Origin: UBA8231 sp036011085
GTDB taxonomy: Bacteria > Latescibacterota > UBA2968 > UBA8231
DNA length: 64,000 nucleotides
Direction: 5' to 3'
Assembly: GCA_036011085.1 (NCBI GenBank)
Contig: DASCMS010000124.1
Coordinates: forward strand, 1 to 64,000
The notes under the pieces are model-generated. The model was not told the origin of the DNA. It made no database searches and worked only from the letters and a program-made list of their open reading frames with translations. Position 1 is the stretch's first letter. Every line of letters starts with the position of its first letter. Position numbers and translations under genes: made by a program. This document shows, piece after piece, positions 18,151 to 27,439 of the stretch.

Positions 18151-18183
18151 GCAACGAACCGGAAGAGCGCCGGGAGCAGGTCG

Positions 18184-19335
18184 CTACCCCGCAACGACCG
18201 ATTGCCGACTTTCGCCTGCGGCGAAGGCGCGCACCGCGTCGATGACCCGGTCCTGTTCACCGTCGGTCAGCTCGGGATGCAGGGGGATCGACAGGATACG
18301 CTGCCACTCCCGTTCGGCGACGGGCAGATGTGTGGTGTACGGTCGGAAGACCCGGAACAGGTGGTTGGGATAGAAATGCACGTTGGAGTCGATGCCGCTG
18401 GCATCGAGATGAGCGTAGAGCCCCTCTCGATCGTCCAGGCTGACGACGGCATTGTAGCAGGAGCTGACCGTGTCCTGGCGGGCTGACAGCATGCCGATAT
18501 CGGCGACCTCAGCGAAAGCCGAGCGGTAGCGGGACATCAACTGCCTGCGACGCTCGTTGCCTTCCTCCAGGCGGTCCATCTGCGCCAGGCCCAACGCCGC
18601 CGACAGGTCGTTCATCTCGTACTTCCAGCCGACCTCCTCCACGTCGTACATCCAGCCGCGCTGCACGTGGTCGACCTTGAAGCGCTCCCATGTGGGCGAG
18701 GTGATGCCGCACCAGCGCAGCTTGCGCACACGCTGGGCGATGCTCTCGTCATCGGTGACCAGCATGCCGCCATCACCGGTGGTCATGTTCTTCGTCGCCT
18801 GAAAGCTGAAGCAGCCGATGGTGCCCATGGACCCGAGCATGTGGCCCCGGTAGCTGCCGCCACAGCCGTGAGCCGCGTCCTCGATGACGGACAACCCGTG
18901 CTCGGCTGCCAGTGCGAGGATGGGGGCCATGTCGCACGCCTGCCCGCCGTAGTGGGTGATCACAACGGCGCGTGTTGTCGGCGTGATCTTCCGGGCCATG
19001 TCCTCGACGCTGATGTTGAGCGTGTCCGGCTCAACATCACAGAATACAGGTCGACCGCCGGCGAGCAGGATGGCCTCGGTGGAGGAAACGAACGTCATGG
19101 TGCTTGTCAGGACCTCCTGGCCCTCGACCTCCGCACACAGAAGTCCCAGATGCAGAGCCGCCGTGGCCGAGTTGAGAGAGACAGCATGACTCGTCCCGAT
19201 GTACTCGGCGAAGCGCTCCTCGAAGGCGATCGTGCGCGGCCCCCGGCCGACCCATCGACTGTCGATGGTGTCGCACAGGGCCTGCTTCTCGGCTTCGCCG
19301 AATGTGGGTCGGAACAGCCGGATACGATCTTCCAC
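18184..19335 (-). CDS. DegT/DnrJ/EryC1/StrS aminotransferase
   Basis: A 383-residue PLP enzyme that transaminates a keto-sugar nucleotide to an amino sugar. The family features are the DSRWVGRGPRTIAFEERFAE start region, SLNSATAALHLGL, the Asp-rich VIEDAAHGCGG and the PLP lysine in FSFQATKNMTTGDGGM. It implies that the polysaccharide contains a dideoxy-amino or similar sugar. The start is a GTG at 19335, preceded by GGGG. It sits between glycosyltransferase genes in the same direction. The nucleotide-sugar dehydratase that should feed it is not adjacent, unless the SDR at 14540-15508 does so. Confidence 0.92.
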   Translation of the reverse strand: MEDRIRLFRPTFGEAEKQALCDTIDSRWVGRGPRTIAFEERFAEYIGTSHAVSLNSATAALHLGLLCAEVEGQEVLTSTMTFVSSTEAILLAGGRPVFCDVEPDTLNISVEDMARKITPTTRAVVITHYGGQACDMAPILALAAEHGLSVIEDAAHGCGGSYRGHMLGSMGTIGCFSFQATKNMTTGDGGMLVTDDESIAQRVRKLRWCGITSPTWERFKVDHVQRGWMYDVEEVGWKYEMNDLSAALGLAQMDRLEEGNERRRQLMSRYRSAFAEVADIGMLSARQDTVSSCYNAVVSLDDREGLYAHLDASGIDSNVHFYPNHLFRVFRPYTTHLPVAEREWQRILSIPLHPELTDGEQDRVIDAVRAFAAGESRQSVVAG

Positions 19336-19375
19336 AGATTGCCCCTATTCGTCGCGTTGGTGGCGTCTTGTCATG

Positions 19376-20338
19376 TCAGGGTGCAGCGGCGCCGTCTCGG
19401 GGCGCCCAGTAACTGCGATCGGCGAACGTACGGCGGAAGATGGCCCGGTAAGCGGCCAACCGATGGCCCGCCTCCTCGCGGCCGCCGGGTCGGATCGTCC
19501 ACAAGGCCGACCACAACACCGTTCGCAGGATCATCTCCACCGCTGTCAACAGCCGCAAGGCGTGCAGGTGGCCGCGGCTGAAGTGCTTCTGGAACAGGTA
19601 GTAGAGGCTCTGCTGACTGACGACCAGCATGTCCCCCATGCGTTGGCGAATGCTCTGTCCTTCGAGATGCACAACCTGGCAACCGGGGACGTACTCGATC
19701 CTCCAGCCGGCAGCCCGCAGGCGCATGCACCACTCGAGATCTTCGAAACACATGAAGATCCCGTCGTCCAGGGCTCCAGCTGTCTCCAGTGCCTGGCGTC
19801 GAACCATCAGGCAGGCGCCTGTCACCCAGCCCACGTCACGCGTGTCCCCATGGTTCCAGCGGCCAAATCTAAAAAAAGGGAACACTCTGTGCAATAACAA
19901 CTTATGGACGATCTCAGGGGTGAGCCCAGGTTCTCTCCCGCAGGACAGTTCCAGTTGCCCGACCCCGTTGACCAACCTGGGTCCCACGGCGCCCACGTCC
20001 CCAGCCTGCGCCAGATGGTCGATGAGATGGCCCAGAGCCCCCACCGGTACCCGTGTGTCAGAATTCAGCAGTAGCAGGTTGCTCCCACGCGCCTGCGCCA
20101 TGGCCAGATTGTTGCCGCCGGCAAACCCGAGATTCCTGTCGCTGCGAACCAGTTCGACGACGGGGAATTCCGCCGCCACCATGTCGGCACTGGCATCAGC
20201 CGAATCGTTGTCCACCACGATCACTTGCCAGCCGTCAGACCGCGGGTCCTCGAACAGCGAGGTCAGGCAGTTGCGGGTGAGTGCCTTCGTGTTCCAGCTG
20301 ATGATACAGATCGACAGTTCTGTCGGTGGTGCTGTCAC
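19376..20338 (-). CDS. Family 2 glycosyltransferase, rhamnosyltransferase-like
   Basis: 320 residues: ICIISWNTKALTRNCLTSLF, VVDNDSADASADMVA, RNLGFAGGNNLAM and the metal-site LLLLNSDTRV, then WVTGACLMVRRQALETAG and FMCFEDLEWCMRLRAAGWRI. This is the WcaE/RfbF-like group that often transfers rhamnose. A C-terminal amphipathic and hydrophobic stretch (about 245-285) may attach it to the membrane. The GTG start overlaps the stop of the next upstream gene (GTGA). Confidence 0.88.
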   Translation of the reverse strand: MTAPPTELSICIISWNTKALTRNCLTSLFEDPRSDGWQVIVVDNDSADASADMVAAEFPVVELVRSDRNLGFAGGNNLAMAQARGSNLLLLNSDTRVPVGALGHLIDHLAQAGDVGAVGPRLVNGVGQLELSCGREPGLTPEIVHKLLLHRVFPFFRFGRWNHGDTRDVGWVTGACLMVRRQALETAGALDDGIFMCFEDLEWCMRLRAAGWRIEYVPGCQVVHLEGQSIRQRMGDMLVVSQQSLYYLFQKHFSRGHLHALRLLTAVEMILRTVLWSALWTIRPGGREEAGHRLAAYRAIFRRTFADRSYWAPRDGAAAP

Positions 20339-21618
20339 TTCAGCCCTCCGGCCCGCAGCAGCCCGACCACGATCCCCCGGGCCGACTCATCGAAGAGGCG
20401 CAGCAAGCCGTTGCCTGCCAGCCAGAGGCCACTCACAACGGCGAAGCGCTGACCGTAACGGCGCCAGCCCTCGACGGCGGCCACAGCGGCGAACACGAGA
20501 AAGAACGGCTCCAGGGGCAGACGAAACCGTGTCGAGCCGTACAGAATCGTGGAAAAAACCGTGATCGAGAGGATGATCACCGCGCTCAGATGGCGAAAGT
20601 CCGGCTCCCTGCCACGATACCAGAGTCCTGCCATCAGGAACGGGACCATGGCTACGAAGGCGGCGTTGTAGTCGGGTCGAAAGACATACCAGAAACGGAG
20701 AAACCGCTCTCCCACCAGGCGCAACCAGGCCCCGGGATGGTCGGCGATCCAGCCGAGTCCCTGATCCATCCACCGACGGTCTCGTTCGAGTTCATCAGGG
20801 ATTTCGTCGAAGGTCTGCCGCTCGATGCCCCACCCGTGGGTCTGGCGCCAGGCAGGATCGTCAGCGTTGCTGCGCGCCACGATGAAGCCGCCGTGCGTCG
20901 ACACCGGAACAAAGGCGCCATAGACCATGGCATTGCGGACCGTCCAGGGCAGCATCGCCGCCACCAGGCCGACACTCACCCATCCGGCGAAAAGCGACCA
21001 CCGGCGCCATTGCCCCGGGCCACGCAGGTCCTCCCAGGCGGCGACAGCGAGAATCGCCGGGACCACCAGCAGACCCACGGGCCGCGTCAGCGCCGCCAGG
21101 CCGATGAGCCCCCCGGCCAGTGCCGGCCAGCACCACCCCGGCCGATGTCTGGCCTCGATGGCGGCTGCCACACCGGCCACCAGCAGCGTCGTGAACAGCA
21201 CTTCTGACATCACTTCGTTGACGCTGATCACGAGTGGTTCATAGAGAGCGATGAACCAGCCGGCAGGCAGTGCCGCTTTGGGTTGCAGGCGTTGCAGCAT
21301 CAGATAGACAAAAACCACCGTCATGGCGCCGAGTAACGACTGCAGGGACCTCACGACGGTATGACTGTCCCCTATGGTGGCGTAGATGGCGGCAAGGAAC
21401 AGCGGATAGAGCGGGGCTCGCCACGCACGGAGTTCGTGGCCGTACCAGTTATTGCCCGCGACGAACCCTTCGCCGGCGAGCACGTTGTGGGCGATCTCGT
21501 CATAGTCGGGCGTATCCTGCGGCGCGACGTCGATCCCGGCTGCGACGTAGAGCAGGCGCACCATGAGCGCCGCACCGAACAGCCACAGCATCTGACGACG
21601 TCTGGGAGTAAGCGTCAC
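20335..21618 (-). CDS. GT39/ArnT-like membrane glycosyltransferase
   Basis: 427 residues with about ten hydrophobic helices. The first periplasmic loop carries the acidic motif QDTPDYDEIAHNVLAGEGF, typical of the GT-C fold, followed by LRAWRAPLYPLFLAAIY. It would use polyprenyl-phosphate sugars on the periplasmic side. The GTG at 21618 overlaps the TGA of the preceding gene (GTGA); 38 further upstream residues lie inside that gene and are discarded. Substrate unknown. Confidence 0.83.
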   Translation of the reverse strand: MTLTPRRRQMLWLFGAALMVRLLYVAAGIDVAPQDTPDYDEIAHNVLAGEGFVAGNNWYGHELRAWRAPLYPLFLAAIYATIGDSHTVVRSLQSLLGAMTVVFVYLMLQRLQPKAALPAGWFIALYEPLVISVNEVMSEVLFTTLLVAGVAAAIEARHRPGWCWPALAGGLIGLAALTRPVGLLVVPAILAVAAWEDLRGPGQWRRWSLFAGWVSVGLVAAMLPWTVRNAMVYGAFVPVSTHGGFIVARSNADDPAWRQTHGWGIERQTFDEIPDELERDRRWMDQGLGWIADHPGAWLRLVGERFLRFWYVFRPDYNAAFVAMVPFLMAGLWYRGREPDFRHLSAVIILSITVFSTILYGSTRFRLPLEPFFLVFAAVAAVEGWRRYGQRFAVVSGLWLAGNGLLRLFDESARGIVVGLLRAGGLK

Positions 21619-22979
21619 TGGGACGTAACGTCGTCGAAGCAGGCGGCCAGTTGTCGGGTGAGCTCCCGGCGGTGGTAGGACTGCAGAGAAGCCGTCACTC
21701 GCGGCAGCGTGCCCTCCCTGTGTCCAGTCCACAGATCCCTCAGGGCGTCGTCGATGGCGTCGATGTCGTCGGGAGCAACGCAGAGACCGGCGTGCAGAGC
21801 GTTCATCATCTCTTCGATCTCACCTGGACCACAAAGGGCCAGCAGTGGCTTTCCCGTGGCCAGGTACTCGTACAGTTTTCCCGGGACGTTGGAGGCGGGC
21901 CAGGGCCGGCGATGATCGACGACGAGCAGGACATCGGCACGCTGCTGATAACCCAGAGCCGTGGCCCGGTCGACGGTACCCACGACACGGGCGACTCCTT
22001 CGGCAGCGCTCTGCTCCTCGGGAGACAGTTCGCCTACCAGAGTCAGCTCCAGTCGCTCCCCCCATACCGGCTCCAGCTCGATCAGCCGACGCAGCGCCGA
22101 CAGCAGCGGCAACGGCGACCGTTGCGGGTGACTGTAGGAGAAGCTGCCCGTGTGCACGAGCCGCAGAGGGCCGCTCGTGACCAGCTCTGTCTCTTCGAGC
22201 TCTGCCGGTGGGTCTTGCTCGACGTCACGAGGCCCGATGCGCGTGCCTTCGTCGATGACGAGCCCCTCGGGCAAGGGCGTGCCATCGGCGGGATCGAAAC
22301 CGTTGGTCACGACACGGACCTTGTGCCCCTGTTGCGGGTATCGCTGGCGCAGGTCGGCGGCGGTGACCCCTGTCGCCGTGATCACCGCATCCGCCTCGGC
22401 GAGTACCGATGCCTCCAACCGGCGCTCAAACTCCCGTCGGTAGGGCATCGTCAGCAGGGCGGGATCGAGGGGATCGTAGAGCCAGGCGTCACGAAAGTCC
22501 GCCACCCAGGGCAATCCCGTCTGCTCCTTGAGGAACCGGCCCAGCAGATGTGAGGACGACGGCGGCGACGTCGTATAGATGAGATCCGCAGGCTGCCTGC
22601 GAAGCGTCCTCAGGGCAGACCACGCCGCCCCTGGCAGCCAGGTGACCTGCCCGTCCGGTACGAAGAGCAGCCGACGCAGGGCTCGCAGCCAGCCGGCTTG
22701 AGATCCGGTGGTGCGCGTGCGCGAGGCGGATGCCGGATGAGCCCGTGCCGCCGGATTCAGCAGTCGCCGATAGAGGCCCACAGGCTCCCAGGCACGAACC
22801 ACACCCTCAGTCCCATCCCCCCCGAAAGCACGCGTGCTCAGGACCCGCGGGGCATAGCCGAACTCGGGCAGATAGCGGACGAATTTCTCGGAGCGCTCCA
22901 CCCCTGCCGATCGCATCGGTGGAAAGTGGTAGGCCACGAACAGCACGGAACGCTCGGCGGCGGCAGGCAGGTGGGTCAT
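21615..22979 (-). CDS. Family 4 glycosyltransferase, first gene of the polysaccharide run
   Basis: 454 residues. The N-terminal ERSVLFVAYHFPPMRSAGVE is a typical start of the FnlC/WbuB-like group, with LIYTTSPPSSSHLLG and WVADFRDAWLYDPLD. The C-terminal domain holds VVTNGFDPADG, LVHTGSFSYSHPQRSPLPLL and LYEYLATGKPLLALCG. It starts with an ATG at 22979 and is divergent from the ptsN-like gene across a 147-base gap, so the transcript of the polysaccharide genes may begin here. Confidence 0.85.
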   Translation of the reverse strand: MTHLPAAAERSVLFVAYHFPPMRSAGVERSEKFVRYLPEFGYAPRVLSTRAFGGDGTEGVVRAWEPVGLYRRLLNPAARAHPASASRTRTTGSQAGWLRALRRLLFVPDGQVTWLPGAAWSALRTLRRQPADLIYTTSPPSSSHLLGRFLKEQTGLPWVADFRDAWLYDPLDPALLTMPYRREFERRLEASVLAEADAVITATGVTAADLRQRYPQQGHKVRVVTNGFDPADGTPLPEGLVIDEGTRIGPRDVEQDPPAELEETELVTSGPLRLVHTGSFSYSHPQRSPLPLLSALRRLIELEPVWGERLELTLVGELSPEEQSAAEGVARVVGTVDRATALGYQQRADVLLVVDHRRPWPASNVPGKLYEYLATGKPLLALCGPGEIEEMMNALHAGLCVAPDDIDAIDDALRDLWTGHREGTLPRVTASLQSYHRRELTRQLAACFDDVTSQ

Positions 22980-23126
22980 AGCAGATCTCTCAAACTACGG
23001 TGGGACGAGGCGAGCCTCAACAATGCGAGCCCTGGCAGAAACCGGGTAGCCGCGACTAGTCCTTTGCCCTATATTCATGAGACTCCGCCCGAACCGAACC
23101 GAACAGACCGAATTCTACCGACTGCC

Positions 23127-23600
23127 ATGAGCCTGCTGGACATACTCTCCGCCCAATCGACCCTCGTCGGCCTCAAGGGACATTCCAAGGACGAGATCAT
23201 CGAGGAACTCGTCGGTTCTCTCGAGGTCGGAGCGGCCATCGCCGACCGTGACAAGGTGCTGCAGGCCGTGCTCGAGCGCGAGAAGATCATGAGCACGGGT
23301 ATTGGCGATGGCATCGCCATCCCCCATGGAAAAACCGACGCAGTGTCGCAGCTCTCGGCGGCTCTCGGCATTCACAAGCGCGGCGTTGATTTCGAAGCTC
23401 TCGACGGCGAACCCGCCTTCGTCTTCTTCCTCCTCGTGTCTCCCGCAAACGTCTCGGGGCCACACATCAAGGCGCTGGCCCGCATCTCCAGGATGTTGAA
23501 GAACGACACGTTCAAGAAGAGACTGATCGAAGCCGAGTCGGCCGACGAAATCCTCGGGATCATCGCCGAAGAAGAGCAGAGTCACCCGGCCACCGGCTGA
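23127..23600 (+). CDS. PTS EIIA-type protein (PtsN/fructose-family)
   Basis: 157 residues of the EIIA fructose/mannitol fold. The phosphorylated His67 is in GIAIPHGKT, preceded by DKVLQAVLEREKIMSTGIGDG and followed by LLVSPANVSGPHIKALARISRML. Domain length matches PtsN, a regulator without sugar transport. The ATG at 23127 begins the family-typical SLLDIL; the longer upstream frame is not conserved. A TATATT at 23070-23075 could be its -10, but there is no convincing -35. It is followed after 15 bases by the BatA-like gene, so the two may be cotranscribed. Confidence 0.9.
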   Translation: MSLLDILSAQSTLVGLKGHSKDEIIEELVGSLEVGAAIADRDKVLQAVLEREKIMSTGIGDGIAIPHGKTDAVSQLSAALGIHKRGVDFEALDGEPAFVFFLLVSPANVSGPHIKALARISRMLKNDTFKKRLIEAESADEILGIIAEEEQSHPATG

Positions 23601-23615
23601 CGAGTAACCGGCGGA

Positions 23616-25679
23616 TTGCAGTTTCTCAATCCCCTGGCGCTGGCAGGTCTGGCGGCGGCCCTCATACCGCTGGCCGTCCATCTGCTGCACCGCGGCAAAC
23701 CCCGCGAAGTCCCTTTCAGCAACCTGGCCTTCCTTCGGGAACTGCACCAGAGTCGTATGCGCAGCCTGCGCCTGCGGCAGTGGTTGGTACTGCTGCTGCG
23801 CATGCTTGCTCTCGCCTGTCTGGCCCTGGCCTTCGCCCGCCCTGCCCTGCAGCAGGGAGGCGGCCTGCTCGGCGGTGACCGGCCGACCACGGCTGTCCTG
23901 CTTCTTGATCATTCCTACAGCACCCGCTACACACCGCCAGGGGGCCGCATCTTCGACCGCCTTCACCGGCGGGCAGAGGAAGTCCTATCCCTGCTCGACG
24001 GTGGTCGCGATGAGGTCTACGTCCTGCCGGTACCCCTGCAGGCGGGCATGGTCAACGGTCCCACCAGTGGCGAGGCGGCCCGTCAATGGCTCGGCGATCG
24101 GGCACCCGGCCAAGGGGCGACGGCGATACATCCGGCCCTGCGCCAGGCTCGATCCCTGCTTCTCGGCGACGACGCCCGACATCGCGAACTCTACCTCTTC
24201 ACCGATCTGGCACGACCTGGGTGGGAGGACGTAGACTGGGATCAGGATCCTGACCTGCCCGTCTTCGTCGTCGGCCCACCTGACGGCGACCGCGGCAACC
24301 GATACGCCGGGGACGTTCACCTTTCCGACTGGCTCGCCGCGCCCGGGCAGCGACTGGCGTTGACCGCCGTTGTCGGGCGTTGGGGTGGACCGGCTGACGC
24401 TGAAGAGACAACGGTCGATCTCTACGTCGACGGCGAACGTCTGCAGCAGCGTCGGGTGTCACTGTCGCCCGGGGTTCCGGTGGACGTGCAGTTCGCCTTT
24501 GCGCCCCGTCGCAGCGGCCGCCTTACCGGGTTTGTCGAGATCGAGGACGATGCTCTGGGTCTCGACAACCGACGCTATTTCAGCTTTGACGTCCCTGAAG
24601 AGATCGCCATCGTCATCGCTGGTAACGACGAACGCGACGCCTACTATCCACGCCGGGCCCTGCACGCCGCGGCCGCCGGAGACCCCGCTCTGTCGGTGAC
24701 CTCCGTCCGCCTGGACGAACTCTCTGCCGAGACCGTGGCTGACGCTGACGTGCTGATCCTGACCCACATTGAAGCACCGACGCCGCAACAGACTCGTGTG
24801 ACCCGCAGCTTCGCCAGCCGTGGCGGCGGCGTACTGATCGTACCTGGTGCCGGCGCCGACGCCTCCCGTATCAATCGTGAACTGCTCGCCGGCATCGTAC
24901 CCGCCTCGCTGGCTTCGATCTCCGGCCAACCGGGCGGCAGTGCCTTCGTCCAGCTGGACACGGCCCGTGTGCCACCGGTCTTCGATGGCCTGCTGAGGGG
25001 CACCCACGACTGGCCCACCTTCCACGCGACCTTCTCCGTGACAACGCAGAACCGGCTGTCGGTGCTGGCCCGCTTCGGCGATGGCCAGCCCGCTCTGGTG
25101 GAAGGACGGAGCCGGTCCGGACACGTCCTGCTGTGGTCGACACCCTTCGACCTGGCCTGGAGCGATCTGCCTCTGCGCGGCTTGTTCGTGCCGATGATGC
25201 AGCGACTGGCCCGTTACCTGGCCCAACCGACGGTACAGCGCACCGCCTACATCGTCGGTGACCGCGCCTGGCGCCGGGTGCACGGCGCCGGCATCGAAGC
25301 CAGCATCGGAGCTGAATCACCTTCGGGACGGCGTCTCGTGGTACAGGCGGAGGAACTGGGCGATGAACGGTTGTGGCGGGTGCCCGAGCTGGACGAGGCC
25401 GGAATCTGGCAGCTGCGGCAAGGAGAGGATGTGGTCGATGCCTTCGCCGTGAATGTCGATCTCGCGGAGGCAGACCTGACACGGATTTCGCCCACAGAGA
25501 TCCGTCAGCGTCTGGGCGACCAGGTGCAGATCCTCGAAGAAGAGGAGTCCATGCAGGACGCGGTTGCCGCCGTCCGTTTCGGTCGTGAACTGTGGCGCGA
25601 GCTCCTCGTTCTGGCCGGTCTGCTGCTGATGCTCGAGCTGTGGGTCGCACGCGCGCCCGCCTCGGCGGCGGAGGCCTAG
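23616..25679 (+). CDS. BatA-like membrane protein with VWA-type domain
   Basis: A 687-residue protein starting at a TTG with MQFLNPLALAGLAAALIPLA, the N-terminal double-membrane-helix BatA domain (about 1-80, with HLLHRGKPREVPFSNLAFL). A VWA-like domain follows (TTAVLLLDHSYSTRY); the usual DxSxS metal site is DHSYS here. A glutamine-amidotransferase-like segment is seen around VTRSFASRGGGVLIVPGA, and there is one more helix at the C-terminus. Such proteins occur next to MoxR ATPase and DUF58 genes, which are absent here. Its role is unknown and may be in envelope integrity. Confidence 0.8.
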   Translation: MQFLNPLALAGLAAALIPLAVHLLHRGKPREVPFSNLAFLRELHQSRMRSLRLRQWLVLLLRMLALACLALAFARPALQQGGGLLGGDRPTTAVLLLDHSYSTRYTPPGGRIFDRLHRRAEEVLSLLDGGRDEVYVLPVPLQAGMVNGPTSGEAARQWLGDRAPGQGATAIHPALRQARSLLLGDDARHRELYLFTDLARPGWEDVDWDQDPDLPVFVVGPPDGDRGNRYAGDVHLSDWLAAPGQRLALTAVVGRWGGPADAEETTVDLYVDGERLQQRRVSLSPGVPVDVQFAFAPRRSGRLTGFVEIEDDALGLDNRRYFSFDVPEEIAIVIAGNDERDAYYPRRALHAAAAGDPALSVTSVRLDELSAETVADADVLILTHIEAPTPQQTRVTRSFASRGGGVLIVPGAGADASRINRELLAGIVPASLASISGQPGGSAFVQLDTARVPPVFDGLLRGTHDWPTFHATFSVTTQNRLSVLARFGDGQPALVEGRSRSGHVLLWSTPFDLAWSDLPLRGLFVPMMQRLARYLAQPTVQRTAYIVGDRAWRRVHGAGIEASIGAESPSGRRLVVQAEELGDERLWRVPELDEAGIWQLRQGEDVVDAFAVNVDLAEADLTRISPTEIRQRLGDQVQILEEEESMQDAVAAVRFGRELWRELLVLAGLLLMLELWVARAPASAAEA

Positions 25680-25683
25680 CCAG

Positions 25684-25723
25684 TCCTACTCAGGACTGAA
25701 GTCTCCTACTCCGGACTGAAGTC
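25684..25723. repeat. Two tandem 20-bp units at the end of the DUF971 gene
   Basis: The unit 25684-25703 is repeated at 25704-25723 with one difference (19 of 20). The second unit contains the last codons and stop of the DUF971 gene; the first is an out-of-frame copy just downstream. Bases 25681-25686 (CAGTCC) also pair with 25693-25698 (GGACTG), making a small hairpin between the convergent genes that may help to end transcription. Confidence 0.6.
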
Positions 25724-26053
25724 CCGCAGCATTTCGAAGGTGTAGATGCCGGCGTCGTGGCCATCTGCCCAGCGGATCTTGATGCCGTACCGGCCGACCG
25801 GATCGAAGCCCTTTGCCGCTGACGTAGGATTGACGCTGGCCGAGGTGACCATGGGCAGTTCATTGCCCACCAGCTGCGGACCATGTGGCTGGCCCCGCGC
25901 CTCCCGGCAGTTGGCGCATGGGCACTGCAGACGCAGATCCTGCAGTGCAAAGGTGCTGCGATGGCCATCCTGCCAGCTGATGAGCAACTCCTGATCACCC
26001 AACTCAATGCTGGCAGGCCGGCGGCGTTTCTTCTCCTCGCGACTGCTGATCAT
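25706..26053 (-). CDS. DUF971 family protein
   Basis: A 115-residue protein with the DUF971 (gamma-butyrobetaine hydroxylase N-terminal-like) pattern: ELLISWQDGH, then LQCPCANCREARG (Cys-x-x-Cys-like zinc or iron site), and PVGRYGIKIRWADGHDAGIY near the end. Free-standing DUF971 proteins are often linked to Fe-S metabolism. It begins 5 bases after the rimO stop, whose own product is an Fe-S enzyme, and closes the aromatic supra-operon. A 20-bp duplication spans its stop codon. Confidence 0.87.
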   Translation of the reverse strand: MISSREEKKRRRPASIELGDQELLISWQDGHRSTFALQDLRLQCPCANCREARGQPHGPQLVGNELPMVTSASVNPTSAAKGFDPVGRYGIKIRWADGHDAGIYTFEMLRDFSPE

Positions 26054-26058
26054 GGCCG

Positions 26059-27429
26059 CTACCAGACCTCTCCTGCCAGGCGGGCTGTCAGTTCATAGGG
26101 GTAGGCGCCGGTGATATCCACATGGGCGAATCTGCCCACCAGCCCCGCGGGTTGAGCCAGAGCGGCGCCATCGATCTGCAGCAGGCCTTGCTCGGGTTCA
26201 GTGGCGATCAGCACATGACCGTCGATCTCGGGGGCATCCCGCTCCAGGCGCGCCGTCAGAGCGTCACTGGTTTCGTCGGCAGCGTCGATCAACACCGTCT
26301 GCCGTGTGCCCACCATGGCGTGATTGATCTCGCCTGAAATCCGCTCCTGCAGCTCCGTCAGCCGCCGATAGCGCTCGCGCGCGACGTCGTCGGGAACCTT
26401 GCCGTCCAGGGCGAAAGCCGGCGTGCCCTCTTCATCGGAGTAGAGGAAGCAGGTAGCGTTGTCGAAGCGGGTTTCTTCGACGAAGCGCAGCAACTGTTCA
26501 AAGTCGTCGTCGGACTCGCCGGGAAAACCGACGATGAAGGAAGATCTGAGACCGACGCCGGGAAGGCGCTGCCGTAGCCTGTCGAGCAATCCTTGTGTCT
26601 GTTCGCCGGTCGTGGCGCGCTTCATGCGGGCCAGCACCGAGTCGGCGATGTGCTGCAGCGGCATGTCGACATACCGGCACATCTGCGGATTGCCGGCATA
26701 GAATGCCAGCATGGGTTCGGTCCAGAAGGCCGGGTAGGTGTACATCAGGCGCAACCATTCGATGCCATCCACCGCCGCCAGCCGCGCCAGCAGGGGCACC
26801 AGCTGTGCCCTGCCATCGAGGTCCACCCCATAGCGCACTGAATCCTGGGCCACCAGCACCAGTTCGCGCACTCCGCCGGCGGCGAGACGTCCGGCTTCGG
26901 AGACGAGCTCCTCCAGGGGTTCGCTCACGTGGCGCCCGCGAATCGCGGGAATGGCACAGAAGGCGCACTTGTGATCGCAACCGTCCGAGATGCGCAGGTA
27001 GGCCCAATGGGTCGGCGTCAGGCTCGCCCGTGGCGCCACATCGACGGTGTGGCTACGGTCCCGACCCAGCAGCCGATCCACGTGCCGTACGATGTCACGC
27101 TCTTCCGGGAGGGTGAGAATGAGATCGGCCTCGCCCTTCAGCTCCTGCTTCAGTTCCTCCTCATAACGCGTCGACAGGCAACCGGTGACGACAACCCCCT
27201 TGCAGCGGCCCGTCGCCTTGAGCTTGCCGGCCTCCAGGATCGTATCGATCGACTCCTCCTTGGCCGGCTCGATGAAGCCGCAGGTGTTGACGATGACGAC
27301 GTCGGCGTCTTCGGGATCGGTCGTGATGGCATAATCGTTGCCACCGAGCAGTCCGAGCATGCGCTCGGAGTCCACCGTGTTCTTCGGACATCCCAGACTG
27401 ATCACGTGAACCCTGGCGGCGTCGGCCAT
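26059..27429 (-). CDS. rimO: Ribosomal protein S12 methylthiotransferase
   Basis: 456 residues, a two-cluster radical SAM enzyme that methylthiolates an aspartate of ribosomal protein S12. The N-terminal UPF0004 domain has SLGCPKN, VIVNTCGFI and VVTGCLSTRY, giving three Cys ligands. The radical SAM centre is ISDGCDHKCAFCAIP (CxxxCxxC). A TRAM domain closes the protein (HVLIATEPEQGLLQIDG to the end). SLGCPKNTVDSE identifies RimO rather than MiaB. It follows aroB by 10 bases. Confidence 0.95.
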   Translation of the reverse strand: MADAARVHVISLGCPKNTVDSERMLGLLGGNDYAITTDPEDADVVIVNTCGFIEPAKEESIDTILEAGKLKATGRCKGVVVTGCLSTRYEEELKQELKGEADLILTLPEERDIVRHVDRLLGRDRSHTVDVAPRASLTPTHWAYLRISDGCDHKCAFCAIPAIRGRHVSEPLEELVSEAGRLAAGGVRELVLVAQDSVRYGVDLDGRAQLVPLLARLAAVDGIEWLRLMYTYPAFWTEPMLAFYAGNPQMCRYVDMPLQHIADSVLARMKRATTGEQTQGLLDRLRQRLPGVGLRSSFIVGFPGESDDDFEQLLRFVEETRFDNATCFLYSDEEGTPAFALDGKVPDDVARERYRRLTELQERISGEINHAMVGTRQTVLIDAADETSDALTARLERDAPEIDGHVLIATEPEQGLLQIDGAALAQPAGLVGRFAHVDITGAYPYELTARLAGEVW

Positions 27430-27439
27430 CAGCGCTCAC

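Noticed and set aside
23081..23110. Short CGAAC-type repeats before the ptsN-like gene
   Set aside because: Only two or three imperfect units; too short to call a repeat element or operator.
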